In this document: piece after piece, positions 11,651-24,159 of the stretch | How positions within the stretch are numbered: position 1 is the stretch's first letter | Layout of the letters: every line of letters starts with the position of its first letter | From: Zymoseptoria tritici IPO323 | Taxonomy: Eukaryota > Ascomycota > Dothideomycetes > Mycosphaerellales > Mycosphaerellaceae | Reading direction: 5' to 3' | NCBI RefSeq assembly: GCF_000219625.1 | Contig: NC_018218.1 | Span: 3,534,001 to 3,598,000, forward strand | Length of the DNA: 64,000 nt | Made by a program: the position numbers and the translations under genes | Notes under the pieces: model-generated | Told to the model about the DNA's origin: nothing | Database searches by the model: none | What the model saw: only the letters and a program-made list of their open reading frames with translations

Positions 11651-12073
11651 GGGAAAGACTGGAACTTTGGAAAACATCATCGAGGCACATCCGATTATCA
11701 ATTGGACGTCTCGTCTACGGACGAACTTTCACACTGGGACGGTGGTCAAAAGGCCGGTATCTTGCCGCCGCATGGAGACACTCAGACGGATCATAGCCCA
11801 GTCATGATCGCATTCAAGAAAGATCACGACCTCTGGAGACAACGAAATGAAGAGGAACTTACTGTCGTTTCGGAAGCATTGCATTCGAGCAGGCGTAGTA
11901 CCGCGGACTTACCTGTCTGCCACGTACGCCTGCCGTTGCGAGTCCTCAAATCAGATCCATGGTACTCGAGAAGACATCTGCCGCAATGCGACTTCACTCA
12001 TCCGCCATCTTCACTCACCGTTGTCCAGCTTCGAGCTCGTTTCCGACCATCGATGCCATGAGAGCAGCACTCT
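11651..12073. other. intergenic, convergent 3' ends
   Basis: This is 423 bases between converging genes. Open frames here are short and not protein-like. Nothing else is seen. Confidence 0.5.
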
Positions 12074-12581
12074 CTAGTTCAAGTGCCACTGGATGTTGAA
12101 CTTGCCTGTGATGCAACGGGTCAGCGGAATGTCCGGTACATCGAACACCGCTCTGTGTTCAACGTACCTGGGGGATCGAGAGCGCCGCCCGTGAGTCCCT
12201 TGAAAGCGCCGACCGACAAGTCGAGGTGGTCCGCGTCGCAGCCGGGACAGGTATCGACGACCTTGGCGGTGATGGTGGTGCCCACGCCGTTGTTACCTTC
12301 GCCTCCGCCGCTGTTGGTGATGGTGACGGTCTGACCGCAGAGAGCTGTTGAGAAGCTGTCAGTACAGGTTTGGGAGGGTGAGGAAGAATGCAGGCGGACT
12401 CACCGTTGCCCGACTGGGCGATGGCGACGATCAAGTCATTGTCTCCGTGGTACTCGCCGCAAGACCCAGCGACGCCGCCTTGGAGGTAGTAGGTGGCCAC
12501 GCCGTTGTGGGTTGGACCGCGCTTCTCGAAGGCGACGGCGAGAGCGGTGCTGGCGAGGCTTGCGATGGTGAAGAACTGCAT
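12074..12581 (-). CDS. small secreted double-psi beta-barrel (RlpA/barwin-like) protein
   Basis: Three exons, 12581-12404, 12344-12168 and 12105-12074, give 128 residues. Introns of 59 and 62 bases both have GT...AG ends and in-phase joins. The signal peptide is MQFFTIASLASTALAVA, followed by a FEKR site that fits Kex2 processing. The mature domain has GVATYYLQGGVAGSCGEYH, then ALCGQTVTITN, VVDTCPGCDADHLDLS and a final GKFNIQWHLN. This is the pattern of single-domain DPBB proteins (RlpA-like, barwin-related). They are secreted and often abundant in plant-associated fungi. Four cysteines suggest two disulfides. No catalytic domain is attached. Confidence 0.9.
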
Positions 12582-12714
12582 CTTGGTGTGTGGTTCTTGT
12601 TGGAAGATGTTGTGGTGTGAGTGTGTGTTGGAGTTGGAGGTTGGTGTCAAGAAGAGGGGGCTGGGGGGTGGTGAGAGCAGATACTTAAAGGGCGGAGTTG
12701 TCTGTGTCGAGTCT

Positions 12715-12812
12715 GGCACATGAAGTGAATGAGGACGATGGAGTGAATGGAGATGACGAAGTAAATGAGGACGATGGATTGAATGGGATGATGAAGTGAG
12801 TGAAATGAAGTG
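12715..12812. repeat. imperfect short tandem repeat upstream of secreted protein
   Basis: Degenerate units of the type GAATGAGGACGATGGA and GAATGGGATGATGAAGTGA recur about every 20-45 bases on the plus strand. They lie 130-230 bases upstream of the DPBB start, hence in its promoter or 5' leader. Confidence 0.55.
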
Positions 12813-13427
12813 AGGTTTCTCTGCCTCCCTTGTCCCATTTCCTACTTCATTCACTCTAGAATCTGATGTTGTGAACGGTGCGTCCACATGCTGCTGCGTT
12901 TGTCAGTAATGCCCTTTGAAGCTCAATCCTTCTCCGACGTCCAACGCCAGCATATCACTTCACTCGAGTTGCCACATGAAGGCTTGGTCGAGACGTGAAC
13001 GCCGTCCTCAACTGACGAGATCGTTCTACGTGTGGTCAGCACGCTCTAGTCGCACTGTTCACTATGCGACTTCTTGAAATACGCCAAGGCTTTCACGTGC
13101 AAGCGGCTCTCGCAAGCTACACCAGTGGGAATGCACGGACGAGTGCGACTCGATTAATGTTGAAGAAGGAATGAGCATGCTCGTCATAAGTATAGCATTG
13201 ATCGAACACGGCACCGGCGCGCATTGACAAGAAGTAAGAAGAGGTCCATTCCATCCACCCGAACAGACCAAATAACGCAAAACGCCGAGCTTTCCCATCC
13301 CATTTCTCATGCCGTTCCGAAACCGTAAAACATCAACACTCCCATCATAGCGCCGTGCGGAAAGACCAGCCGTGACATGAATACGAAATCTGATGACCCC
13401 TTCGTCCTGCAAACATCAACTGCCGCA
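12813..13427. other. intergenic
   Basis: This holds the distal promoter of the secreted protein and the 3' flank of the Cdc14 gene. No coding exon or repeat was seen. Confidence 0.4.
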
Positions 13428-15538
13428 CTAAGAGCTCTTCTGCGCGCGAAGGGCTTGCGGGCCTCCGACACTGCCGACTCTGCCGCTGGTCTTGCGAACA
13501 CTGGTCTTGCCCTCGGTGCTACGACGGATCGGCGAAGAGCGCTTGCCGACGCTCAAGCTTCCTACTCCACTACCACTGCGAACGCCTGGAGTTCTGGCAC
13601 GGGAAGGTGTCGCGGCGACCGGTGCCGTCTCCATCTCGTCGACCGTTTCTGGTCGATTCTCGGAGTCGCTCGTGTCGGTTGGGACATCCCACTTTGTCGT
13701 GGTGGTCGTTGTGGTCGTGCAGGAGACAGCTCTTCGCTTTCCACTGCGGCTGACGGGCGACTGGCTAGCCTTGCGAGCGAGCATACGAAGAGCGTATTCG
13801 TCTTCACTTTCGTTGGGACGAGCAACTCGGGTTCGTTGTACGCTCACGCTTCCACTGTCTGGCTTGACGTCAAATGGCTGATTCTCGGTCATCACTCGTC
13901 GCCCACCATAGATCTTGTTTGTCTTGCGAGGCTGTCCCGGAGTTGGCGCTGGAAGGTTCTCGTCCGCAACCCCCAAGCTGTTCTTCAGATCCTCTGTAGA
14001 GCTGTATGCCGTAGCGGAAGCCTCGTTGTTGGTAATTTCTCCCAACGCCCGTCGTGGGCTTGCAACATGGCGCTCAGCATTCGGAGGGGTGAACGTCTGG
14101 CCGTTGCTCGCCACTCGTCGGCTTGCAGACCGCTGAATTCTGGTCGGTGTTGCTGGAGGCATAGACGCGAAAATCTTCTGCTTGAGAGTGTCCTCAAACC
14201 ACCATTCTCGGAAAGTTCCTTGGTTCAGGTGCAGCCAGTGCTGCTGCGGTCCGACCACCATACCTGGACGCATGAATCGCATGAATGCAATGACTTCGTT
14301 CGCCGTGAAACCATGGCGGTAGATCAGATAAGCGCCGATCAGACACCCCGTTCGGCCAAGGCCAGCCTTGCAGTGAACAGCAATACCCTTGTGATCTTTG
14401 TTGATCGTGTTGTGAGCCAGGTCGACAAACTTCCGCACAATGCTCAATGCTGGGCATGTGCCGTCATCGAAGATCATGTCCATGTGTCTGATACCCAGTG
14501 CGGTGAAGTAGCTCGGAGAGTAGAGCTCAGAGTTCAATCGAACGACCAAGCCGATACCGCGTTCGGCGAAGTGTCCGAGCACATTCTTGAAAGGTTGAGG
14601 AATTGTCTTGTCGCGGGATAGTGCCGAGACTGATCTCGGCAGCTGTGCATATAGCGGATCGGTCGGCGGGATCACTGTTGTTGGCTGATGTTGTGGTGAT
14701 GCAAATGCCAGAAAGTCGGGTGATATCCAGTTGAAGTCTCCCATATCCACGCGCTCGTACTTTTCATACTCCTCCAGGCTGAACTCTTTTAGACCGACCA
14801 GCCCTTCTTCCTTGGCCTTCCAAACACCGTATACCACATCTTGAATTGTGAGAGAGTAGTCGGCCTGACTGTAGCCAGCGTCGCGGAACGGCATACATGG
14901 CGGGTCCATTTGGGCGATGGGTGCGAGAGCGAGATGTGGTGGCCAGTTCTGGATTAGAACCATGTATGTTGCAAGAATGCATGCTGCATTTGCCCGACCT
15001 GAAACTCTGGTTAGTCCGCGCTCGATCAATTGTAGGCTTTCCACATACTGCGCGAGTCCGCATGACTCCAGAATACTACTGGCTTGTTCTCATTGTCTGG
15101 GTGTCCAAGAACCTCGTGTAATTGTACGGCAAAGCGGTAAAGATGTCCGATGTGCAGTGGACCAAAGTCGGCATGGAAGGCATTGTAGAGCAGGGTTCGG
15201 TCGATCGAGAAATAGTGCGGAGGTTGAGAAGGGATCAATCCGGAGGCGCTCTGCGGGCCAGCGTGTGCTCGAGAAGACCGCTTGTTCGGTGATCGAGACT
15301 GCTTGGGCGCTGGGTAAGGGAAGGGAGTCTTTTCGTCGGGGGTGTGGGTGTAAGATGCGAGGTAGAGTCGATCTGTAAAGATTAAAATGGCCATGTTAGT
15401 AATGCGGTCCCGGCGGGATGTATTTGAACACTCGTGCGATTGATTAAACTCACTCTCGATGTACTCGATCACCTGGCCATAGCTGGTCACGGAAGGCACT
15501 TCCCCTCTGCTGCTTGAGGAGCGGGGAGAGTGCGGCAT
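13428..15538 (-). CDS. CDC14: Cdc14 dual-specificity protein phosphatase
   Basis: Exons 15538-15454, 15372-15049 and 14998-13428 give 659 residues. The introns (81 and 50 bases) carry TTACTAAC and GACTAAC branch sites. Cdc14 dephosphorylates CDK sites and acts in mitotic exit, septation and sporulation. The N-terminal domain has ENRLYLASYT, NAFHADFGPLHIGHLYRF and SRANAACILATYMV. The catalytic loop is HCKAGLGRTG near residue 345, followed by AYLIYRHGFTANEVIAFMR and RPGMVVGPQQHWLH. The C-terminal 250 residues are Ser/Thr/Pro-rich and basic, as in other fungal Cdc14. ATG 15538 was chosen because it opens the frame just before GEVPSVTSYGQVIEYIE. Confidence 0.95.
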
Positions 15539-16184
15539 GTCTTCGTTGAGCGCCTTCCTTGGTGATGTGAAGTTGTTCAGTCTGTAAAGAGGAGGAGTGT
15601 CCCGATGTTGTGTCTGCTTTGTGAAACGGCAAGAACGATGCAGTGTCGGTGAATGCAATGGCTCAATGCGATCGAGTGCTCTGTGACATGTGATGACAAC
15701 GGGATCGAGAGGAAGATGAAGTATCAATGTCGACGGTCCGGTGGTTGAGGAGAAGGAATGAACAAGCACACGCTCGAGCGGAGAGGATGTATCGTGGTTA
15801 GAAATGCAGAGAGACCTGACGTTGCTGTTATGGGAATGTCGAGCTTCTTGTTGTGTAAACTCAAACCTTAAATCCGGGACAAACAATCCGTTGTCTGGCA
15901 ACTGAGGAAGGAGCGGTTGTCGGCCCGCTCCGTCTCCACGACTCAATGTCGAGGGTCGGCAAGAGTCCTGAATTACCACCCCGGGGCGACGACGTAAAAG
16001 GACGGACAAGTCAAGAGAACACCGATCAAGAAGTACTGACGAGATCATTGTACACTGTCAAAAGTGTGCTGCCGATTCACCGATTACGCTGGTCCAAGTG
16101 GTCAAGATACTTTCGTTGGCCTCCGTCGGTCCCTGCTTCCTCTCCTCGAACGAGGACCATACCATCCAGCGGCCGATTGGAACA
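15539..16184. promoter_or_regulatory. divergent promoter between CDC14 and the SET gene
   Basis: This is 646 bases between two starts pointing apart. Minus-strand open frames run through it without a stop but do not look conserved and are probably the CDC14 leader. Confidence 0.35.
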
Positions 16185-18196
16185 ATGCTCATCCGCAGAG
16201 GGAAAGAGGAGGGCTGGCTGAATTGGAGTCTCGAAGCTACGCACCAATGGGCGAGATCGAGCGGCATCAAATTCACCAACGCCACGCCTGCTATCGTCCC
16301 GGGACGAGGCATTGGACTACTGGCCGACCATGATCTTTCCTCGCCGCCTTCGAGCCAGATGCCGCTGGAAGTTCTTGCGATAGCAGAGGATCTTGTACTC
16401 TCCTTGGAGACGATAAAACAACACGCACTGTTCGACCGCGATTTCCGGGAAGTGCTTGAGAGTCTGGGCCAATTTGGTACGGTAGGTACATCCAATTTGT
16501 TGCATCTCAGCGGAAGCAGACCGTCTGCTGTTGTCCACATTTTCCAATCCTGACTTATCCTCTCGTCTGCCCGTTCCGACTGTCACCAGCCAAGAGCTGA
16601 TTTCTTATTCTTTCCTCAGACTCCTCGCGGAGCCATTCTTACCTTTCTTTTGTTCAACGCCACCATCTCCTGCCCACATCTTTCAGAAAAAGTTGGAGTT
16701 CACAGCGCATTCACCGAGTGAGTAGAGACGATCTCCTTCAACAAAATGCCCGCTTAACCTCCTGTATTACTGACCAGTGGCACAGCTACGTCAAAACACT
16801 TCCGTGCGAGCATCTACCGACCTTCTGGACTCCGGATGAGCTGAGTCTACTTGCTGGAACCACACTAGCTCCAGCCATATCTGCAAAGCTGAAGAGTCTC
16901 CGGCGAGAGTACGACCTACTCTGCAGCTCGACAGGAACTCGATGGTACAAAATCGTGCAGCAGCACATAAGCTTCGACGACTGGTTGCAGGTCGACGCCT
17001 TCTTCCGCTCCCGTGCTCTGGACTTCCATGGCAACTGCATGATCCCTGGTATGGATTTGGCCAGCCATGCTGCTGGCGAGGATACCAACACATTCTACGA
17101 TCGTCAAGATGGGTGAGTGAAGTCTATGTGTCTGAGACCATCGATGCTGATATGGAGACTTAGCAAATATATCTTGTGGCTCATGAAGGGCAAGGAAGTG
17201 AAGAAAGGTCAAGAAATTACCATAACTTATGGCGACGAGTACGTATATGTCATCTAGATCAGTGGTGACAAGTGTGTGCTGACAATCTGTCATCAGGAAA
17301 GGCGCCTGCGAGTGCGTGTAGGTTTGTTGCAAGCCGGAAGGCGATCTGCTAACCATTGGCTGTAGGATGTTGTTCTCGTATGGCTTCATAGACCAAGACA
17401 TGGAGTCCGCGGAGACACTATTCCTCAGCCTGGCTATTCCCGACGAGGACCCTTCCAAGATCTCGAAAATCAAGTTCGCGGACTGTGCCCCTGGGTTCAA
17501 AATCATCGATACGAGTGACCAACCTGCCGTGGGAAGCGAGACTCACGAGTCCAGGAGCGGTGACATCGACTGGACCGGTGACTTCATCTGGTTGCTCTGC
17601 GTCGGTCACGAAGATGGTTTCCAACTCCAGCTCGCACGGACAGTCGACGGAGCAGAAGAAGTGGAAGCGACATTCCAAGGAGAAACGCTTTCTGATGCTC
17701 GCGATTTGCGCCGAAAACTGTCCCAGTCCTCTCTCTGGGATGTATATCGCCTTCGAGCTGTCGTGATCCTCCAACAGCGTGTATACGACCAATTACAAGT
17801 CTTGTATGGCACGCAGGAAGGCATTGAGAGCCTTCCACGAGGTGATACCACCAACATTGGCGAGCCGCAGTACGAGCTTGCGACGAAGCTGCGCCGTCTT
17901 GAGTTTGGGCTGTTGGAAACAGCATATGAGGATTTCGAACGGCAGGTGAGTCCAACGTCTTCTTATTTCACCCCTGACATCATCTATTTTGCATCTGTCG
18001 TCTGCGCTATGCCTACACAACATCTGCATCTATCCGGATCGGTCCAGATGGCGATCCGACAAGCCGAGAGCGCCGCTTCACAGCTTCGATCCGTTGACCA
18101 TTTTTTTGCTGCGCGGCGAAGCTGACTGTACTCGTGCAGAAATTGGAGCTCGCAGAATCAGCTGTGGTCAAGGATTACCTTGCAGGTGACATCTGA
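16185..18196 (+). CDS. SET-domain lysine methyltransferase (Rubisco-LSMT-like)
   Basis: Seven exons: 16185-16481, 16620-16717, 16786-17112, 17164-17238, 17297-17311, 17366-17945 and 18140-18196. They total 1,449 bases (482 residues). All introns are GT-AG, and exon 5 is only 15 bases. The N-terminus has FTNATPAIVPGRGIGLLA (start of the SET fold). LPTFWTPDELSLLAGTTLAP is the family's inserted helix. The SET core has CMIPGMDLASHAAGE and EITITYGDEKGACEMLFSYGF, where the NH and Y positions appear as S-H and Y. The remainder resembles the substrate-binding domain. Members methylate lysines of ribosomal or other non-histone proteins. The target here is unknown. Confidence 0.85.
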
Positions 18197-19398
18197 TTCC
18201 CACGGCTCCTATAATTTCTCGTGAGCGCGACTTTCTCCGCAATGTTCGGATAAAGTAGCTTTGTATCTTCCAAAGCATGTTGCTTGTTCCGGCATTTGTG
18301 TGGGGTAGTCCAGGCTGTTCTACGTCACGCTCGCTGCTCGTCGAAAGACTGGAGGATCTTGCAGTTGTGCGAGCGCGCTTCTTCACCAGCACTTCGCAAG
18401 GCCTGCGTATACGCACACCCGCCACGGCAGAACAACCATAGGATTTTGTCAACAAGACGCTGACAGAAACGTCGGGTTGGTGCTCTCAAATACTGTACGA
18501 AGAAGCTGCCAAGCAAGCACTGCTGCTGTGACAGTTCAACGCATCTCCCCTGCTGGGCCTCGATGATAATAAGATCAGGCGATAGGGAAAAGCTGGGGCG
18601 AGACTACGCCTGTGAGAGCATCGCGTTGCTTTGGAAGCCATCTGCCCCGCCTTTGGTCTGCATAGAGTTTATACCCCAGCATCATGATCATCGCGCTCAT
18701 CAGTGATCACATCGTTGTTCGCCAAGTTCGACTTTGTCCAAGGATGCGGAAGTTTACGGCTCACTATCATGGGATAGAGCTACATGAATACTGCAGGACC
18801 GCGCGGATGTATGGATGGATGCGCAACAGGCATTGCAGTCGCCAAAGCAGCCCTGCCATGCTTCGACCATAGCTCCGGTCGACGATCGTCGAATTCTCGG
18901 CGCAGGGGAAGGGTTTGACACCAGTGATTCGCTGATCGGGGCTGATTCAAGCTGATCTCTCCTCCAATGGGCCCCAGCTCCAACTCTATCGGCTTCGACT
19001 CACCAATGACATTTCTCGAGAGCTGATAGCTCTGCTCCGCAAAAGTGATCGTGTGAGAGGCGCCGAGTGTGGAGTGAGCGTGCTGCCCGTGTTTCCCCAG
19101 ATTCTGGGTGTCTGGCTCTTCCTGCAGAGTGCCCTTGATTAACTGATTGAGAAGTCTCCACAACCTTCTGCTCCAACACCTCAGTCTATGCGAAAGTCCT
19201 GGATCGATCCGTCGGCTCACACACACACTCTCCCTTTCGAGTCCTTGACATATTACTATCTCACAGGCGCTATCACAATCTGCATATCTACAGTACGCCG
19301 CAGAGTGTGACGGCCGAAGAGGACCGGCCAAAGGGCTCGAGCCTGAAAGGACGCCGCCCTCATATCGGAGCCAGGACATCTTCTCACACCCCGCCAAC
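18197..19398. promoter_or_regulatory. facB: long upstream region of facB
   Basis: This is 1.2 kb without a convincing exon, between the end of the SET gene and the FacB start. Such long leaders and promoters are usual for fungal regulatory genes. No specific binding site could be assigned with confidence. Confidence 0.35.
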
Positions 19399-22154
19399 AT
19401 GCCAGGCATTCTCCCCATGAAGGTCATCAAGGTCGGCACGAACGCACAGAGTCGAATTGCTCAAGCCTGCGATAGGTCAGTCTCCCTTTGACCGAACGAT
19501 CCGACCGCCATTGACCAGTGTTACACGACAGATGTCGGAGCAAGAAGATCCGCTGTGACGGTATCCGACCGTGCTGTTCGCAATGCTCCAACGTCGGATT
19601 CGAATGCAAAACGAGCGACAAGCTCAGCCGAAGAGCATTCCCTCGAGGATACACAGAGTCGCTCGAGGAAAGAGTGCGCGTGTTGGAAACCGAGGTCAGG
19701 GAGTTGAAGGACCTGTTGGATGAGAAGGACGAGAAGATTGACATGCTTTCGCGGATATCTCCCAATTCAGCGCACTCCATACAGATCACATCGTCGCGGC
19801 GACAGTCGACACCATCTGAAAAGTCGGCGGTAAGAGCGACGGAATCTCCACCCAAGGACGATGTGTTCAACGTCCAGCAGTCACCATATCTCCTCGATGA
19901 TGCTGGTGCCGACTCCTACTTTACTGGCACGTCAAGCGGTCGGACGTTCATTGAGGCTTTCAAAAACAGAGTCCAGGAAGATGGGCGTTCGGCAAGCGAG
20001 ATCAATACTGGAGCGCTTCTTGCTGGCGTTCCCAAGACGCCGGAGTCTACTAATGCCGCCTCCAACCCCGTGACCTTCAAGGCGCCTCCACGACTAGTCT
20101 CCGACCAGCTTATCAACATCTTCTTCCAGGAGTGGGCGCCACTATATCCAGTTCTTCACCGTCCGACATTTTTGACCTTGTACGGCCGCTACGTTGCTGA
20201 TTGCGACGCCGTTACGGACAGGTCTGAACTTGCACAGCTAAATCTGGTCTTTGGTATAGCAGCTCTTTCAAGTGGATCGAGGGCATCCGGCGACTTGGAA
20301 AGTTTCGAGACACAGTGGAAAGCTGCTCTGGACTCGATCATCACTGACAGTTCGATGAGCACACTGCAAGCACTCATCCTGGCACAAATCTTTTGCGTGC
20401 AGCAAGGCGATCTCACCAGACTTCTCACCTACAAAGGCCTATCTTTCAGCTTGTCGGCACGTCTTGGCCTGCACCAGTCTCAAAAACGATTTGCATTGGG
20501 AACATTGACGTGTGAGACCAGAAAGAAGGTCTTTTGGACGCTGTACACCGTCGATTGCTTCACTGCCGTCGTGCTTGGTCTACCCAGGCAGTTGAAGGAC
20601 GACGACATCAGCTGCGAATTCCCGGTCGATGCCGACGACGAATACGTGACAGATCGTGGCTTTCAACCCACTCTTCCTGGCGAATCAACCAAGTTGTCGA
20701 GCGCCCTGGCTCTCTTCCGTGCATCGCAGATCCTGTCCAAAGTCCTCGAAGAAGTCTACCCAGCCAAGACCTCGTATGAGTTGTCTTTCCGGAAGCTCAG
20801 TGAGCTCTCCGATGAGTTGGACGCCTGGAGCACCGCTTTGCCACCTCATCTACGACTACAATTCACCCAGGACAAACCGAGCACTGGCACCATCAGCAGC
20901 CGATCGCCACTGTTGTCGCTGACCTACCACTACATTCGCGCATTGATCCACCGACCAGCCATTTGTGCTTCCCTTGGCTCGCGGTCGTCGTCTTCGATGA
21001 TCGCGCTGGGCAATTCGTGCAAGCACATGATACAGATTGTGCAGCTGCTGGACGAGAGATGTCTGAGTTTTACATTTTGCCTCAATCGCGACGAAACTCT
21101 TGTCCTTGCCGGGTTCGGTCTGCTGTTCCAAGGACTGGGATTGGACGCTGGGTCCAAAATGCTGAAAGATAACAATAAGATGATCTCCTCTGCTGTTCAA
21201 GTCTTGAACAAGACCGAAGCACCCTGCGTAGCCGAGTTCGAGCGCGTGGCCACTTTTTTCATTGGAGTACCGACACAGACAGCACCTCTGCCACCACCGG
21301 CGGTCAAGCCGAAAGCGAAGATTCCAGCTCTCTCGCGCCACAACTCTGATGGTGGTTCGACGACACAGTCCACGAGCCTGCCGTCCTCAACTAGGAAGCA
21401 ACTCAAAGCGATTGCCTCTCGATTTACCGCTACTGCCACGTCGAAACCTGGCAAGCTTGACGCTCCTGACGGTGGCCGCAGAGCGACTGCTCATACGATC
21501 TGCCTCCACCCCTCAAACGTCCTGACGCAGAGCCAGCCAGCACTGCTGCCGGCAATCGCTCGATCTGAGCCTGCTCGCAGTCCAGCGAACATGTACAGTC
21601 GTCCAACATCCACTGCAGCTCCACGACCATCTGCGCCGCCGCCACAGCTTAAACCGAAGCCTCGCTCCCTTCCGCAGGCCGTTTCAAATCTAGACTACCT
21701 GTCCTTTGGCAATGAGCCCGACGCTGCTTCAGAGCCTGTTAAATCTCAGAACGTCCAACCGATCAAGACCGAGCCGGCCCCGACGGACTGGGAGAAACTC
21801 CTTGGAAGTCTCGACAATGGTCAGACGAACATATTCGACGCATGCTACGGCGGACCTCCCGTCGATGCTCTTGACACCCCTCCCATGAGTCTACCAAACA
21901 CGATTCCCTTGGCGACCCTCGTCGACAACTCCATCGCCTGGAACGCCGATCTTTGGGCGCTCTGTCCTACAGAGACCAACACCAGCGCCAGCTCCGGGCC
22001 TAGCTCGGGCACTGGTCAAGCTGCTAGTGTACTTTCTTTCAGCACTGATGAGGGTTTAAGCAGCTCGGAGGATTTCGCTGCGGACTGGACGAATGCGAGC
22101 AGCCATAATGACGGCTTCATGATCATGCCGAACGGGGATGATTTCTGGCAGTGA
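19399..22154 (+). CDS. facB: Zn2Cys6 regulator of acetate utilisation (FacB/Acu-15)
   Basis: Exons 19399-19475 and 19532-22154 give 899 residues. The 56-base intron splits the Arg just before the zinc cluster. The start [19 protein letters not shown] and the cluster [21 protein letters not shown] are those of A. nidulans FacB and N. crassa Acu-15. The leucine-zipper-like [20 protein letters not shown] follows. The fungal_trans middle region begins at about [20 protein letters not shown], and the acidic C-terminus ends in NGDDFWQ. In those species the protein activates genes for acetyl-CoA synthetase, the glyoxylate cycle and gluconeogenesis on acetate. The function is inferred from strong family resemblance. 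Confidence 0.95.
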
Positions 22155-22690
22155 GCTGTCTGAAAATAATGAAAGACATGCAAGAGACAAATTATGAGCC
22201 GGGCGATTTAAGCGATTTGATAGCCACAAATTGGAGTATGTTCGCGATGATTGTATGTAACGTGGCGGAAATGTTACGACATCGGACATTCTTGTACGGC
22301 CTACATCGTCTCTGTTCTCACGAGCCATATCATGGTCCCCAAGCTCTGCGTCGCGGTACGATGGTCATATGGCCTCATTCAGTGGTTCTGCCCACCCACG
22401 GCGCAGAATGGCGACTTCTGGACAAGGTATGCGCAGTTTGAGCGACAGAAGGGAGGCGACGAATCCACGTGGGCCATCGTGCTGCTCGTGCTCCTTCCAC
22501 AAGACCAATGACGTACCCCCTGTCAGCGATCCCAGATCACAAGGAAGGAAGGTGTGAACGTAACATGATGAAGCAGCCTGGACATGGAAGAACGAGCGAC
22601 ATCAATGCTTTCGCAAACAGCGTATCTTTCGCCTCACTGACTTTCAACCCTACGCGAAGTCTACTACAAACCGACGATACTCTCGCAACC
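22155..22690. promoter_or_regulatory. intergenic and promoter of the CsbD-like gene
   Basis: This is 536 bases. A CCCCT stress-element-like word lies at 22517-22521, about 170 bases before the next start. No other feature is evident. Confidence 0.3.
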
Positions 22691-23398
22691 ATGACCGACA
22701 AAGACACTTCCACTCTTCAGTCATATGTCGACGTGAGTTGCAAGCAACCTACCTGCACAGCAAATGCTCGAATCCACTAACATCGCAGCAGAGTGCGACA
22801 GGAGCAGTCCAAAGCGCCATTGGCTCTCTCACAGGCAACACCACCGACCAAGCGCGAGGAGAACGTACGTACCATTCAAACAACGATCTACTGTCGTCCC
22901 AAACTGACATGATCGACAGAAAAGAAAGACGTTGCTCAAACCAAAGAGGAGCTCTCTCACGCCGGAGCCAACATCGGAGGCCACTCCATATCAGCCTCTG
23001 GCGTGGCGAAGAACGATCCCAATCGCAGTGAAGGCAACTGGAATCAGACCGTCGGCTCCGGAAAGGAGTTTGTAGGCGGAGCGTTGGGTCTTGATGGGTT
23101 GAAGAAGGAGGGACAGCAGCAGTGAGTGTCATCCACTTGGTTCTAAAGTAGCTCATACTGCGAGAAGAAGACTGATGCAGCTGCGAGCAGGAACGAGGAA
23201 GGTAAGGCTCAGGAGGCCGCCGGCCAACTCAACGATCTCGGAACTGGTTTCATGAACCGTGTGTCTGGTACTGTTGGTGGTGCTGTCGCTGGTCTGACGG
23301 GTGACCGAGAGGCCCAGGCCAAGGCTCAGGAGAAGCATGATGTCGGAAAGACATTGCAGAGAGGCGTAGAGGCGGAGGTATCAAAGCAGGCTCAGTAA
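22691..23398 (+). CDS. CsbD/Hmp1-like stress protein
   Basis: Exons 22691-22732, 22789-22864, 22920-23121 and 23191-23398 total 175 residues. The second exon may start three bases later (tandem CAGCAG acceptor). At exon 4 the second of two AGs (23189-23190) keeps the repeat in frame. The protein is small, hydrophilic and Gly/Ala/Gln-rich. It has SATGAVQSAIGSLTGN, NWNQTVGSGKEFVGGALG and QEAAGQLNDLGTGFMNRVSG, which look like related amphipathic repeats. Fungal proteins of this type are annotated as CsbD-like or as mismatch/cruciform-DNA-recognising Hmp1 (Ustilago). They are often stress-induced. The biochemical role remains unclear. Confidence 0.8.
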
Positions 23399-24159
23399 GG
23401 GTCGGAAGGGAAGTGGTTGAGGAGTTATTGTCTGCGGTGATCGCAGTGACCACGACCAAAGTCCCGGGTCGATTGTCGTTCCCTTGTCGCCATCTCGATC
23501 GGTCTTACATGCTTGCACTGCACGTACCGTTTTGCTGGGATATAGTTCTATCCAGGTAGCCCTGTAAAGTTACCAACTCATTCATCGCCGTCATGCTTGA
23601 TTCTGCTCTCATCAGTGAGTTCAATCCGCAACGCGCCCTGCCCAGAGCTGCCTTGCCCGTCACAACTCGGCGCAATCGCATACGACGGAGGGTAAGAAGA
23701 GTCCATGTATGCCTAGCAGGCCGAAGAAGCAGCCGAGCGAAAGGCAACTAGGTATGGAGGTAAGGTATGAGTTGAGTTCGGAGCATTAACTTGGAATGGG
23801 CCGATGCTCCTCCCGACTTCTCCGCCGGATCGGTCAGCAGCCATGTCATCGCATCGGCCACGATGAGACTCGCCAACCTCGACATCCCGCCCGCAGCAAG
23901 CAATCCTTCACCCTCGTCGTCCTTCCGCCCTGTTTGTCCTCGTCGCATTGCATGTCGCATCGCCAATCATCATGACCACCATTGACCAGCGCAAGAACTG
24001 GCCGCGATAACAATTGCTCTTCCGCCCGGCCCGGCCTCGAACATTCTCCTCCCATTTGAAGATCCACATCGCCGGCATAAACACAAGACCACGATACAAG
24101 AAGGCTGCTCATTCATAGACCAGACCAAGTACACCTCGTCATAAACGAACACTCGAATC
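23399..24159. other. intergenic and promoter of NAD kinase
   Basis: This is 761 bases. The last 300 are C-rich on the plus strand (pyrimidine-rich leader). No exon or RNA gene was found. Confidence 0.35.

Noticed and set aside
15026..16048. Long minus-strand frame upstream of and through CDC14 exons 1-2
   Set aside because: Its real coding part is already within CDC14; the rest is the leader and an intron read through without a stop.
16718..16777. Acceptor at CTGACCAG (16777) for SET exon 3
   Set aside because: It breaks the reading phase; the next AG at 16784-16785 restores the family sequence FTDYVKTLP.
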